Positions 12,754-22,546 of a stretch of DNA of 64,000 nt are shown here, in pieces. Made by a program: the position numbers and the translations under genes. Within the stretch, counting starts at the first letter, position 1, and the number at the start of each line of letters is the position of its first letter. Source of the DNA: Drosophila persimilis (Eukaryota > Arthropoda > Insecta > Diptera > Drosophilidae); NCBI RefSeq assembly GCF_003286085.1, contig NW_020825298.1, positions 8,742,001-8,806,000 on the forward strand, read 5' to 3'. Under the pieces are notes generated by a model, which did not search any database, was not told where the DNA came from, and worked only from the letters and a program-made list of their open reading frames with translations.

Positions 12754-14549
12754 ATGATCTCGCAGCTGAATCTGATCACCATCGTTGGTGCGGTGGCACT
12801 GAGTGCTCTAGCATCGGGTGAGTCCATAGCAAATACATACATGTGTATATAACTCCATTATTGAATAATCTAAGCAAGTGTTTACCCTCGTTAGCATCAC
12901 CTACAAGCACCAGCACAGAGGCAACGGCCACACAGCTATCCATGGAGCTGTCTCCCCAATGCAATTATACGCTGATCAAAACCAAAACCCTTGGCGTGGA
13001 TCCATCATTCTGGAAGAAGTTCTTTACTCATCTGATACCCTTCGCGGGAAGTTCGCGGAGTAAAATGCAATTTATACTCTTCAAGCGGGACTTTGCCGAT
13101 TGCGGAAGAGAATTGTTAATCGACAATAAGGAGAATCTGAAAAACTCAGGCTTCGATGCACGTCATCCCACAAGGTAAGGGACGGGGGATTTCCTCGAAA
13201 GATTAATGTTTGAATCGTTACAGAGATGTGGGGTGGGGACTTTTTTATTTGTAATTGGAATGGGAAATGGGAATGGGAGGGTATACCCCTTTTGTGAGTG
13301 CTGTAGAAATTCGTGTGGTGGAATAATTGTTTAAAAGCTGAGGTACAACAAACGTCATAGAGTTTATTTAACACTCGGCTTGTTGTTATATAATAAAAGC
13401 AAAATTAATATTTGATAACTTCTATCACTAAATTTAATGAATTTTTTGCGAGAGTAAATGCAAAAACAGGTTTTGTATATTTTGGTTTTTTACCCCCGCT
13501 TATCGCTTATTGAGTCATTGCCATTTGGCTTTTTCGCGCTTGAACATTTTAATTAGCAATTAAAAAGCTCGTAAATATATACTAGAGCCATGAATGTAAT
13601 TTTAACATGCTCTACAGAAATTTTGCATTACGGAAAATAATGATAAGATAAGTTTTTGGCAAGAGAAGAGAACTTGATGAAACAGAGGTTCGATATTGTA
13701 GAGTTTTAACAGAGGTTTTTCATTGTATTTCTACTGTACTGTCTTTTCAGAATCGTCATACACGGCTGGATGAGTCAGAGCAAGGGTTCCCACATCAGGA
13801 AAGTGAAGAATGCCTATTTGAGTCTGACCCAACCGGGACTGAATGGAGAACCACCAAGGTACGAGGACTTCAACGTGATCGTCTGCGATTGGAGTAAGAT
13901 CTCAACGAATGTCAACTACTTTGGAGTGGCCAATATGGTAGAGGATATGGGCTTCCTGCTGGCCGATCTAGTGCGCTATCTGCACTTGAATGCCGATCTT
14001 CACTACGATGACGTCTATGTGATTGGACACTCGCTCGGGGCACAGATCGCCGGAAGTGCGGGCAAGCAGATACAGCCGTTCCGGTTCAACACGATCTACG
14101 CGTTGGATCCGGCGGGACCGAAGTTCCGCGATCAAACGGATGAGTACCGCATCGATGCTAGTGACGCCACCTACGTGGAGTCCATTCAAACAAGCGTCAG
14201 CCTGGGCTTCGAGCAGCCAGTGGGGCATGCCACCTTCTATCCGAACTACGGCAAGAACCAAAAGAAGTGCTATGTCTATGGCTGTTCCCATAAGCGGGCC
14301 CACGACTACTTTATGGAGTCGCTGATCAGTCCCGCTGGATTCTGGGGTCCTCGTGCCGAACGTCAGGCAAATGGGACGTGGATCCTCTTCCTCAGCGACG
14401 GGGAGTTCCGTATGGGCGGGGAGCCATCGGTACCGAAGAATGGCACTTTCTACGTAAAGACTTATGCCAAGCCACCCTATGCCATGGGCCACCGATGGCA
14501 GACGGAGCCAGATCCCGAAGAAGATGATGAAAACTCAACAGATGAATAG
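12754..14549 (+). CDS. Secreted pancreatic-type lipase (AB_hydrolase / Lipase family)
   Basis: Three exons (12754-12817, 12895-13174, 13751-14549) with agreeing phases give 380 residues. The N-terminus is a signal peptide (LITIVGAVALSALAS). The mature protein begins with a Thr/Ser-rich stretch and then the lipase domain: IVIHGWM, the nucleophile elbow GHSLGAQIAG (catalytic Ser), the acid in ALDPAGP and a catalytic His in the CSHKRAHDYF loop. The three active-site positions therefore look intact, which suggests an active lipase rather than a yolk-protein-like dead one. The C-terminus is acidic (EEDDENSTDE). It is the first of a run of secreted-protein genes on this strand. AATAAA follows at 14586. 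Confidence 0.92.
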
Positions 14550-14585
14550 CACGACAGAGGAGGCAATACACTTGTAGGAACTGTG

Positions 14586-14591
14586 AATAAA
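14586..14591 (+). terminator. Poly(A) signal of the lipase gene
   Basis: AATAAA 37 nt after the lipase stop codon, in the expected orientation and distance. Confidence 0.7.
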
Positions 14592-14886
14592 ATATGGCTA
14601 TAATTTATAAAGGAAGATTGAGGTTTTGCCTTTGCTTTGACCTTAGTTTTGTTTCCATTTGGATTTCATACGAGTAAACCTCAGAAAACCCCCAAAAACC
14701 TTGGATGTACATATGCGTATCTTTGCCCTTTGTCTATGCAAAAACCTCTTATCTTTAAAGTAATTTCAAACATGCGAAACAATTTCAGTTTATGACAAAA
14801 CGTTATCCAAGGAATTTGTTTGTTATATTTTTGACGTAACCCAGATCAGATGGTTATTTATGTACAACGTGTACTTCAGCATGGAG

Positions 14887-14894
14887 TATATATA
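14887..14894 (+). promoter_or_regulatory. TATA box of the repeat-rich secreted protein gene
   Basis: TATATATA about 49 nt before the ATG at 14936, which leaves room for a short leader. A strong TATA box with a short 5' UTR is typical of highly expressed tissue-specific fly genes. Confidence 0.55.
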
Positions 14895-14935
14895 GTGGAT
14901 GTCCATTCCGTAGTTGTTCCATAAGCAGGTGGAAA

Positions 14936-16024
14936 ATGTTACGAGCTCCAAGACATTGCGGGATTTTGTTGGTTCTACTCGCCATGGCTGTGGCGAGGCC
15001 TGAACGAGATCATGTTCGATCCTCAAGTAAGTGGCCAATAGTCGGTGCGGACGCGGGATTCGCTGGATATAAAAGTAAAGGACAGGCAGAGAAATCCGAG
15101 AAGGATTCTAGAGAAGCAAAAGAACAGGCACGGGACGAATATTCCGAAGATGCAAGTGAAGAATTATTTGAAAAATATGAAGAATCATTTAGAGAATCGT
15201 CGAATGAATTTGCTGGAGAATCTTTTAAAGTGTTGCTTAAGCAACTTCGACAAGAAGCAACATCTACTCAACCACCTTTAGATGGACCAAGTGCTTCACC
15301 ATCGATGTCATCAGGTGAAATAACTACGGGATCAGGTGACCAAGCAAATATGGGACAAACTGTTCCACCATCGATGCCATCAGGTGAAATAACTACGGGA
15401 TCAGGTGACCAAGGAAATATGGGACCAACTGTTGCAACGATGGCATCAAGTGAAATAACTACGGGATCAGGTAGCCAAGCAACTATGGGACCAAGTGACC
15501 AATCAACTATGATACCAACTGTTCTACCATCGATGCCATCAGGTGAAATAACTACGGGATCAGGTGGCCAAGCAACTATGGGACCAAGTGACCAAGGAAA
15601 TATGGGACCAACTGTTCCAACGCTGGGATCAGGTGAAATAACTACGGGATCAGGCGGCCAAGCAACTATGGGACCAACTGTTCCACCAACGATGGGATCG
15701 GGTGAACCAACTACGGGATCAGGTGGCCAAGCAACTATGGCACCAACTGTTCCACCAACTATGGGACCAGGTGACCAATCAACTATGGGATCAAGTGAGC
15801 AATCAACTATGGCATCGAAGCCAGAAACAACCAAAGAAACGAGTCTGGGATCGACTGCGCAGACAAGCCCGCAAACATCTGAGAGTCCTGGCAAGACAAC
15901 AACCGAGATGCCAGAAGAATGGACTGAAGATTGGCCCGAAGAAGAAGAAGAATCAAGCGAAGATCTTTTTGAGGAGATAGCGGAAGAAATTTGTTCATGG
16001 TTCATAGAATGGTTATGTTGGTAA
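14936..16024 (+). CDS. Secreted Ser/Thr/Gly-rich repeat protein, mucin-like, unknown function
   Basis: Single-exon ORF of 362 residues. A signal peptide covers about residues 1-20 (GILLVLLAMAVARP). Residues ~25-100 are highly charged (Lys/Glu-rich). Residues ~110-300 are imperfect repeats around GEITTGSG, QATMGP and TVPPSMPS, rich in Thr and Ser and so likely O-glycosylated. The last 60 residues are acidic and end in the unusual EEICSWFIEWLCW, two Cys within a Trp-rich tip. The TATA box and short leader lie at 14887, and AATAAA follows at 16167. I do not recognise a named family. Its make-up fits mucin-like or seminal-fluid proteins, which is inference. The long antisense ORF across it is a by-product of the repeats. 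Confidence 0.85.
   Translation: MLRAPRHCGILLVLLAMAVARPERDHVRSSSKWPIVGADAGFAGYKSKGQAEKSEKDSREAKEQARDEYSEDASEELFEKYEESFRESSNEFAGESFKVLLKQLRQEATSTQPPLDGPSASPSMSSGEITTGSGDQANMGQTVPPSMPSGEITTGSGDQGNMGPTVATMASSEITTGSGSQATMGPSDQSTMIPTVLPSMPSGEITTGSGGQATMGPSDQGNMGPTVPTLGSGEITTGSGGQATMGPTVPPTMGSGEPTTGSGGQATMAPTVPPTMGPGDQSTMGSSEQSTMASKPETTKETSLGSTAQTSPQTSESPGKTTTEMPEEWTEDWPEEEEESSEDLFEEIAEEICSWFIEWLCW
15296..15812 (+). repeat. Degenerate coding tandem repeat
   Basis: Imperfect repeats, with modules of a few tens of bases shuffled in order, encode blocks such as GEITTGSG, GQATMGP and TVPPSM. Modules are near-identical at the DNA level (ACTACGGGATCAGGTG recurs), so copy number is likely to vary between individuals and assemblies. 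Confidence 0.85.
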
Positions 16025-16166
16025 TGATAAAACTCTCCGAGTACCTTATACTTTACATCAGAGGAGCCTTCGATTTTGTTTTCGTACGTTTTTTTAAACA
16101 TACATATATATCATCAGACTATGTTTGAAACTAAGCTCAAATTGTTTTGAATTATATTGAGGAAAC

Positions 16167-16172
16167 AATAAA
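16167..16172 (+). terminator. Poly(A) signal placed 11 nt before the next start codon
   Basis: AATAAA about 143 nt after the stop of the repeat protein. It ends only 10 bases before the ATG of the next small gene, so the 3' UTR of one gene overlaps the promoter and leader of the next. Confidence 0.55.
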
Positions 16173-16182
16173 TTGTGCAATA

Positions 16183-16635
16183 ATGACTTCAATTGTGGTT
16201 GCTTACGTATTTGTGTTGCTTTTGCTGATGATCCATATCAAAGCCATAGCCATACCCAACATGGATCCATTTCTAAACCAGCCAGATACGGACTATGAAG
16301 ATGTGGAAGAATGGGGCGGTAAGTAAATGAGTTACTTTTGGTGATTGCAAGAATTAAAAGTTGAATTTCCAGCAATTTAAGGTCCGCAAAGAAGGTCCAC
16401 CTATAAACACTGACACTACCCTGAATAATTGAGCGGTGCCAACAACATTCAATCGTTAGGCCCCTCACATGTAACATTTTCAGGTGCGACCTATGCCCTC
16501 CGCCCACCCATCAATACTCATCATGGCAAGGTCCTGGTTATAATATTTACACGCGATTCACACAGAGAAAGCCTTGAAATAACATCGATCACAGCTATAC
16601 CCGATATGGACCTATTTTTAGTGGACAGTAAGTAG
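16183..16635 (+). CDS. Small secreted peptide, two exons, unknown function
   Basis: Exon 1 (16183-16318) encodes a signal peptide (IVVAYVFVLLLLMIHIKAIA) followed by an acidic stretch (MDPFLNQPDTDYEDVEEWG). A GTAAGT donor at 16319 joins in phase to an acceptor before 16484, and exon 2 runs to the TAG at 16635. The product is about 95 residues, with no Cys and no recognisable domain. If the intron is retained, translation stops at 16326. A second GTAAGT over the stop (AGTAAGTAG) might allow a further exon; reading on gives a stop within a few codons. A possible TATA (ATATATAT near 16105) lies in the 3' UTR of the upstream gene. Short, secreted and placed in a run of secreted genes, it resembles fly accessory-gland peptides, but that is inference. 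Confidence 0.6.
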
Positions 16636-16841
16636 TGTGTTTTTTTTTCCAGCTTATTGAAAGACTTACATGTTTCATTGGAACGATTTAAAGGCCTCAT
16701 CTCATCCTGACAAGAGTTCGTGGAGGTGCTTCCCCATAATCTGTTGATGCCCCTCAAGACTGGTGTGCTCATAGAGTGGAATCAACTTTACTTCCAAAAC
16801 TTTTGAAGAAACAATTACAAATTAAACATATAGAATCATAT

Positions 16842-16952
16842 GTGGGTGTTTTGATATTTCTGTGCTTTTTGCTTTTTATTACGGATCCATATTTAAACGA
16901 GCCGGACATGGACTACCAGGATTTGTTTCATGTTTCACTTTCCGAAAATTAA
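16842..16952 (+). pseudogene. Decayed paralogue of the small secreted peptide
   Basis: Without any ATG, the frame from 16842 reads a hydrophobic stretch (VGVLIFLCFLLFI) followed by TDPYLNEPDMDYQDLF. This parallels the hydrophobic core and MDPFLNQPDTDYEDV of the gene at 16183, then ends at TAA 16950-16952. The start codon and the second exon are missing, so this is a remnant of a tandem duplicate. Confidence 0.65.
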
Positions 16953-19900
16953 GGGCTATGATGCCAGACGATGCCACTGCCACTGCTACTCTTACTCTAC
17001 GTTGCACACAATATTTTGAACTCAAAAAAATTTAATTAAAAAAAACAATATGTTACCTAAATTGTGGCTGGCTGTAGGATGTGGTGTGTGCGGGGTAGCT
17101 GCAGAACATTGCAGTTTTCGTAGCGAAATCCTGGACCTGGGCAAAGTTTGTTGTTAATACATTTACTCGGCTTAATTAGTTGAGATTTTGCATTATTCAC
17201 AGCCACGTGTGACCACCAAGTGGGCTTAACCTTTGTCCTCCACCCCCCGTCGTGTGCTCTTCTCTCTCCTGCTCCAGCAACATCATAATTTTCACTTAAT
17301 TAAAGTTGTCCTTTTTGTGGGTGCTGTGTTAGAGTTTGGTCTGGTTGGGCACAGCCGGATGTGGGGATGATGGCACATGTGGAGCATGAGGATACATGAG
17401 GTATCCAAAGAATATATCATCTTCCGATACACACAAGCGATCAAGCCAATTATGTCTCAATAAGCAATTATGTACCAGCATATTCCACATGTTATTGACA
17501 GCTGGCAAACATGCAAAGGAAACTCGTTCATCTTCCAAAAAAGGCAACGAAACATTCAAGGCAGGCCATAAGACAATTGAAGTTTCGACATAAGCCACTG
17601 ATTGGCTTAATAAACGTCTCAACGCACTTATCTTATCGTAATTGTTGTCCTAAATTGACAGATTGACGGGCATTCGAAATGAAAGCCAAGACCAGCCGCA
17701 AGGATAATCCCTGAGGTTTTCGCACACACACATCTGCATACGGGGTTAAATCTCAGGTGGAGAATGGTTTCACTTAAATTTTATGCAAAATCATTTACCC
17801 TTTTCTTGAGGGTGCCCCCTGCCGAAATAGTTGGGTTGGAATTCGATTAAACGGGCGGCAATGCCCGAATGTTAGCCCCGAGCCGGGACTACAATGTCGA
17901 TTGATGATTGTGTGTGTGTGTGTGTGTGGTTTTCTACCCACAGAATTTTATTATTTAAATTTCACATTCATTTTCATGGCATATACATTATTTATGAGGC
18001 GTTTGTGCTTGAGTTTTTGGCATTCTAATTAGGACAACCCACAAAATGTCTCCCCCGTCGACCACAGGAGGACATTAGACCCCGTAACCTTTCCTTCTCT
18101 CTGGCTAAAATCCTTAGAATTCTTAGAGCTTGGTCAACCCTTTTTCGGTTAAGGCCTGAAGAGCAATTTGTCGCCTAGAAATGGACCGTGCGTAAAGCCT
18201 CAGAGCAACGTAACTTACTGGATGTGTGTGTGTGTTCGGTGTTGAGATTGTCACGCCCAAGGAGCCAAAGGAGAGAAGGGAAAAATTAAAATGAAATCAA
18301 GTTTCTTTTCTGTTGTGAAAAAAGGGCTACAAAAGGCAGCCCCCAGATATCCCCAACAAATGAGTCTCCCGGCAACGACAACGATATGATACCGATGACA
18401 ATGACTTGCACATCACGCAAAAAAAAGGACCTGCAGCAGGACACACCACAGCACTCACACTTAAGCCCATTCACACTCGTTAAAGTTCATGTGCACACGC
18501 ACTGAGGTCAGCAGATACTCGTACTCGTACTTGTACGCATCGAGGAAGTGAGAACGTACGGATACGGCTTTCGGCTACGGGTAGACTCGTATTCTGTATC
18601 TACTATTTGTGCAATTTTACAGCATTTTTATGGCACACAAGTTTTGTACTTTGTGCCTGGCACGGGAAGGGGTGTCCTGCGTCCGGTTTCCTCTTTAAAA
18701 TATTTAAATTTTATGTGTGTGTGTGTGTGTGAGGGGGGTTGTGGGGAGACCCAGCAATTCGGTTTCGTTGTGTGCTCAACTGTGTAATAGTAGAGGCGGC
18801 CGTCTTGAAGTAATGGAAAGTACTGCGCAAAACGGCTATAGTCTGAGATTCAGTCAGGGCCTGAAAATTGTTAAGTTGAACTTTTTAAACAAAAAGTTTG
18901 AGTGCATAACGGCCCGTCAGATCTATGGCGATGGGAAGAAGAGATTGTGCAGGGGACATCAAGAGTGCTGATAAGCCAGCATGCACATTTAACAGCTCCA
19001 GATATGGTAGGGAGGGGCCTACTTGTAGCTCTTAGCTTCGACCAACTTTCTGCATTCGTTTCGTAAGGAGGGATCATTTCAGACCCAAGCTACTCGCAAC
19101 ACATTCCCATAAACACCCACATATGCAGGTCTATATATATATGTATATATTGTACACCCCATATCCATGTCAGTTCACTTGAGGGTTGTTGCCACTCCTT
19201 TTTAGGCCTTTGCGGCCCAAGTTTGCGGTGTGATTTTATGTGCAAACTTAAATTATACAATTTGGGGGCCATGAATACATTTTTCGTTGCCGTCATCGTC
19301 TTGTGCGCTCGTTGCTGTTGTTGGGCCTCCAGCTGGGAGCTGGGAGCTGTGGCTGTGGCTGTGGCTGGTTGAAGGGGACAATGAGTTGCTAAATGCTTTG
19401 AATATTATTCTGGCCATTGCCTTGCACTGCATGCATAATATACGATATATGGCCGCCTGTCAGATGCGAATCCTTCGAGTGTGGTCACAGCCACCCACCC
19501 ACCCAAAGCGGGGGGAGCCCGAGTGTGAAGTCTTGACGGCAAAGCAAGGCGGCCGGTCGGTTGGTCGGTTGGTTGGTTGGTCGGTAATGTGTTGACAGGT
19601 CGAGTGTGTCATGTGGTTTCTATACCCCAAAACAGAGTCTCGGTACGAACATGGATGTGCCGCCTCGTCCCCCCTTGTAACCAACAGTTTTTGGCATAGA
19701 ATGTGTCTTTTAAAAAATAGTACTTTAATTATCTTGGAAAAAGCAATATTGTTTATTAAAATACAGTTTAAGCAAGCAATTGCTGCCTATACATCGACTT
19801 TGACAAGATGTTTGCATTCCAGTAAAGAAACCCCTGCTATGTGCACACATCTATCTGTCTGTCTATCTAACTATTTTCATGCTGAATAGTTTCGCCGTTG

Positions 19901-20903
19901 TATAGGAGAGCATATGCTATGATACATGAGTATAGCTGAGCTGAACAAAGCAGTTATCGTAATTTATACTGTGTCAGAGCCGAAAATTTCGGTTTTTCTT
20001 TCTCGCTCACTTTCTTCTTGATTTTCTGGCTTCATGAAGGCAGAATTCGTAATGATCGACAGCAATAAAGAGGAAATTCTGTGGAGTCATGCAGGGCTTC
20101 AGTATAAATGTTTGTATATCTAATAGCTGGAACACAAACGATCAATATTCAAGATCAAGATGTAATATTTTTATAATTATAATTCATATAGATTTTATGC
20201 ATTTTATACACAAATTCCGTAAACATGACCCTTCGAATTTGTTGACTCCCTCTTTATGGAGTGCCCTCTCTTTATGGAAAGGCAAGTTAATGAATGGGGT
20301 TTAGTGCGCTCACTGCTACTGCTCTTAATACCTTTAAAGCACTGGACAAAGTTGGCACTTTGTTAACACTTAAAAGACAGCAATAAAGACTGCGACATCT
20401 GCTGGCCTCTGGGCGCAAAATGTATACAAGCAGAGATTTTTTTTGCTGACGTACATATATAGCGGGTATCACTAAAAAGCAAAAACAAATGCTTGTGTTT
20501 TGGCAATTTAATAGTTATAGTTAATTATATTATAATTATTATTATTATAGCTGATACTCAGAGACTCCAGATCCCTCAGAATCACCGGAGGTGGCCGAAG
20601 ACTTTTTGCTCTCTCGGCCTCGCTGAGACTCTCCAGTTTGGATTCTGTCTGTTTTTTCTTTCAGACAAGAGCGTGGTTTTTGAAGTCTAGTGGAAGTCTT
20701 GCCCTGTTTTTCATTCCGAATAGGCAGAGCTGTATTTTCGTGGCCTATCGATATTGCCCCATAGGGGCATAACATAATATGTTAACATAAAGCAAGCGTC
20801 ACCGCTGTGTTCATTCTTGTGTTCTTTTCAGTCCGAAGACTTTTCAATTAGTCAGCAGTGTTGATTAAATATTTTGTGTTGCTCCGAAACTAAACTGAAC
20901 ACG
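16953..20903. other. Gene-free intergenic region with TG microsatellites
   Basis: About 4 kb with no supported coding region. It holds (TG)n tracts at 17909-17928 and 18713-18731. ORFs such as 17329-17622 (minus) and 19611-19889 lack any family signature. The DRE near 20746 belongs to the next gene. Confidence 0.5.
20746..20753. promoter_or_regulatory. DRE motif upstream of the NTF2 paralogue
   Basis: A perfect TATCGATA, the core of the DNA replication-related element bound by DREF, lies about 150 bp upstream of the ATG at 20904. DREs mark fly housekeeping promoters. Confidence 0.55.
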
Positions 20904-21879
20904 ATGTCATTGAATTTGCAGTACGAAAATATTGCCAATAGCTTTGTCCAGGAGTACTATACCCTGTTAGACAACCCGGAGAACCGAACTCGTGTGGCCC
21001 ATTTCTACAAAGTGAGTTTTACTGCATATGTTGGCCCTTTTTTGAGGTGAAACTTTGCAGACCAGTTGCCGTCTGCTGCAGCAGCTCCTCTCTTGTCTCG
21101 CAGACGCCGTGCTCTGCGACCTTGATGAGAAAATCACTCAATGCAAGCGCACCGACAGATATGTATACACATGTTTTGTATGTATATGTATACATATGTA
21201 TGCATATGTTTTATGTGTTCTGAAGTATTATTTTTCATTGGAGAATTCTCCTTCCAGGCCAAAGAATCCCTAATGACCGTCGAGGGCCTTCGACTTGAGG
21301 GAGCTTCACAGATATTAGAGACAATTCAGGTAAGCGCATTATCATCTTTAAGAATTTTGCTCATGAACCAGTTCCCACAGAATCTGAGTTTTAAAAAGAT
21401 TCACCACATTATAACCGTTGTGGACGCGCAGCCCACCATCGATGGAGGAGTTCTAATCTGTGTCATGGGACGTCTCAAGGTAAGCGTCAGGGGCGATCGA
21501 AAGAAGTGCCCGAAATACACTTAAATCGTATATTTAAATTAAGATTCAGCTGAAGCCGAGGTCGAGCCTTACTCTCTCTCTCGCTGCCTGCGTCTGTCCA
21601 TACCTTGTTTGCCTTCGTCTACTATAAGAACATTCAATAGAACTACTGTGGTAGCCAAGAAATTGAATGAAAGTGTTTGTAGTAGAGGATATATTAATTG
21701 AAATTAGAAACACAATTGATGTGCGGAATTTGTAATTGTAATTTGTTTGTTCCTACATTTTGCAGATCGATGACGGTCCCCCGTTTGCCTTCTCGCAGGT
21801 CTTTGTACTCAAGGCCGTTGGAAACTCGTTCTTTGTGGAAAACGAAATTTTCCGTTTAAGTGAACTCAAGTCTCCATGA
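20904..21879 (+). CDS. NTF2 (nuclear transport factor 2) paralogue
   Basis: Four exons (20904-21011, 21258-21329, 21381-21479, 21766-21879) with phase-0 junctions give 130 residues, the usual NTF2 length. NTF2 imports RanGDP into the nucleus by binding Ran and FG-nucleoporins. The whole fold is visible: FVQEYYTLLD, MTVEGLRLEGASQIL, TVVDAQPTIDGGVLICVMGRL and FSQVFVLKAVGNSFFVENEIFRL. The sequence departs from canonical fly Ntf-2 (VEGLRLEG and VENEIFRL where family members usually have FEGHQIQG-like and HDIFRL-like segments), so I call it a diverged paralogue. Because it keeps introns it is not a simple retrocopy. A DRE lies in its promoter. The segment 21055-21250 between exons 1 and 2 is intron. 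Confidence 0.9.
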
Positions 21880-22217
21880 GTAATGTCCATAAAAACACCT
21901 CAAGGAAACTGATACTCGTAGTATACATAAACTTAATCGGCAAATATGAACGCATTTCCACATTATTAATTAATACACTAAGATCCCAATAGATTATATA
22001 ATACTTAGTAGAATTCTGAGGTGGGTAACCGCTTGTCTTTTTGAGGAAGGACTCTGCAATGGCGTTGATTTGCTGGACACGAGTTGGCGAGGAAGACGAG
22101 AAGTTGTGTTCCTTCCTTGTCTTTTATAAGTTTAGCTGTGATAAATGCTGATCTTTTTGTCTCCTTCAGAGAAATGACATCAACTCTTCGTGGACTATCT
22201 ATAGCCATGCGTTCCTA
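21880..22217. other. Gap between the NTF2 paralogue and the duplicated protease unit
   Basis: It includes a 67-codon minus-strand frame (22208-22005, RRVDVISLKETKRS...) without a recognised family. Homology to the second protease copy begins only at about 22218. Confidence 0.4.
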
Positions 22218-22546
22218 GCCGCAAAAGCTTCGCTGCGAGCTCTACTCGCTGCTCGATACTCGCTGTTTTCACTAGCGATCTCTCGCTGGCTGACTGCCGG
22301 ACAGGGTAGGCTCTTTCACAGGGTAAAGTCAGTATGTTCCCCTTTAAATTCTTAGTATACGGCAACATACACATCGAATAACAAGCAACCTTAACATTGA
22401 GAGCGTTTCAGAATTACTAGAGATTTGGTAACCAAAAGAAAGAGACATCCCTGAAATTCTAGGAGTCTATACAAAATTTGTTCGTTTTGTTGTTTTAATC
22501 GAAATTTACGAGTATTTGAGAATTTTAGAAAAAACTAATAGAACAT
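22218..22546 (+). promoter_or_regulatory. 5' flank of the M16 protease gene, duplicated at 26291-26640
   Basis: The stretch from GCCGCAAAAGCTT (22218) to the start of the ORF is repeated, diverged, at 26291-26640. Shared blocks include CTCGCTGTTTTC, GTTCCCCTTTAAATTCTT and CTATACAAAATTTGTTCGTTTT. It includes several TACTCGCTG-type repeats. This marks it as the leading part of the tandem duplication unit and the likely promoter of the protease. Confidence 0.6.

Noticed and set aside
15268-16101. 277-codon antisense ORF across the repeat-rich secreted protein
   Set aside because: The period of the sense repeat keeps the opposite frame open; the sense strand has the signal peptide, TATA box and poly(A) signal.
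17329-17622. 97-codon minus ORF
   Set aside because: No family signature, splice context or promoter; composition not distinct from flanks.
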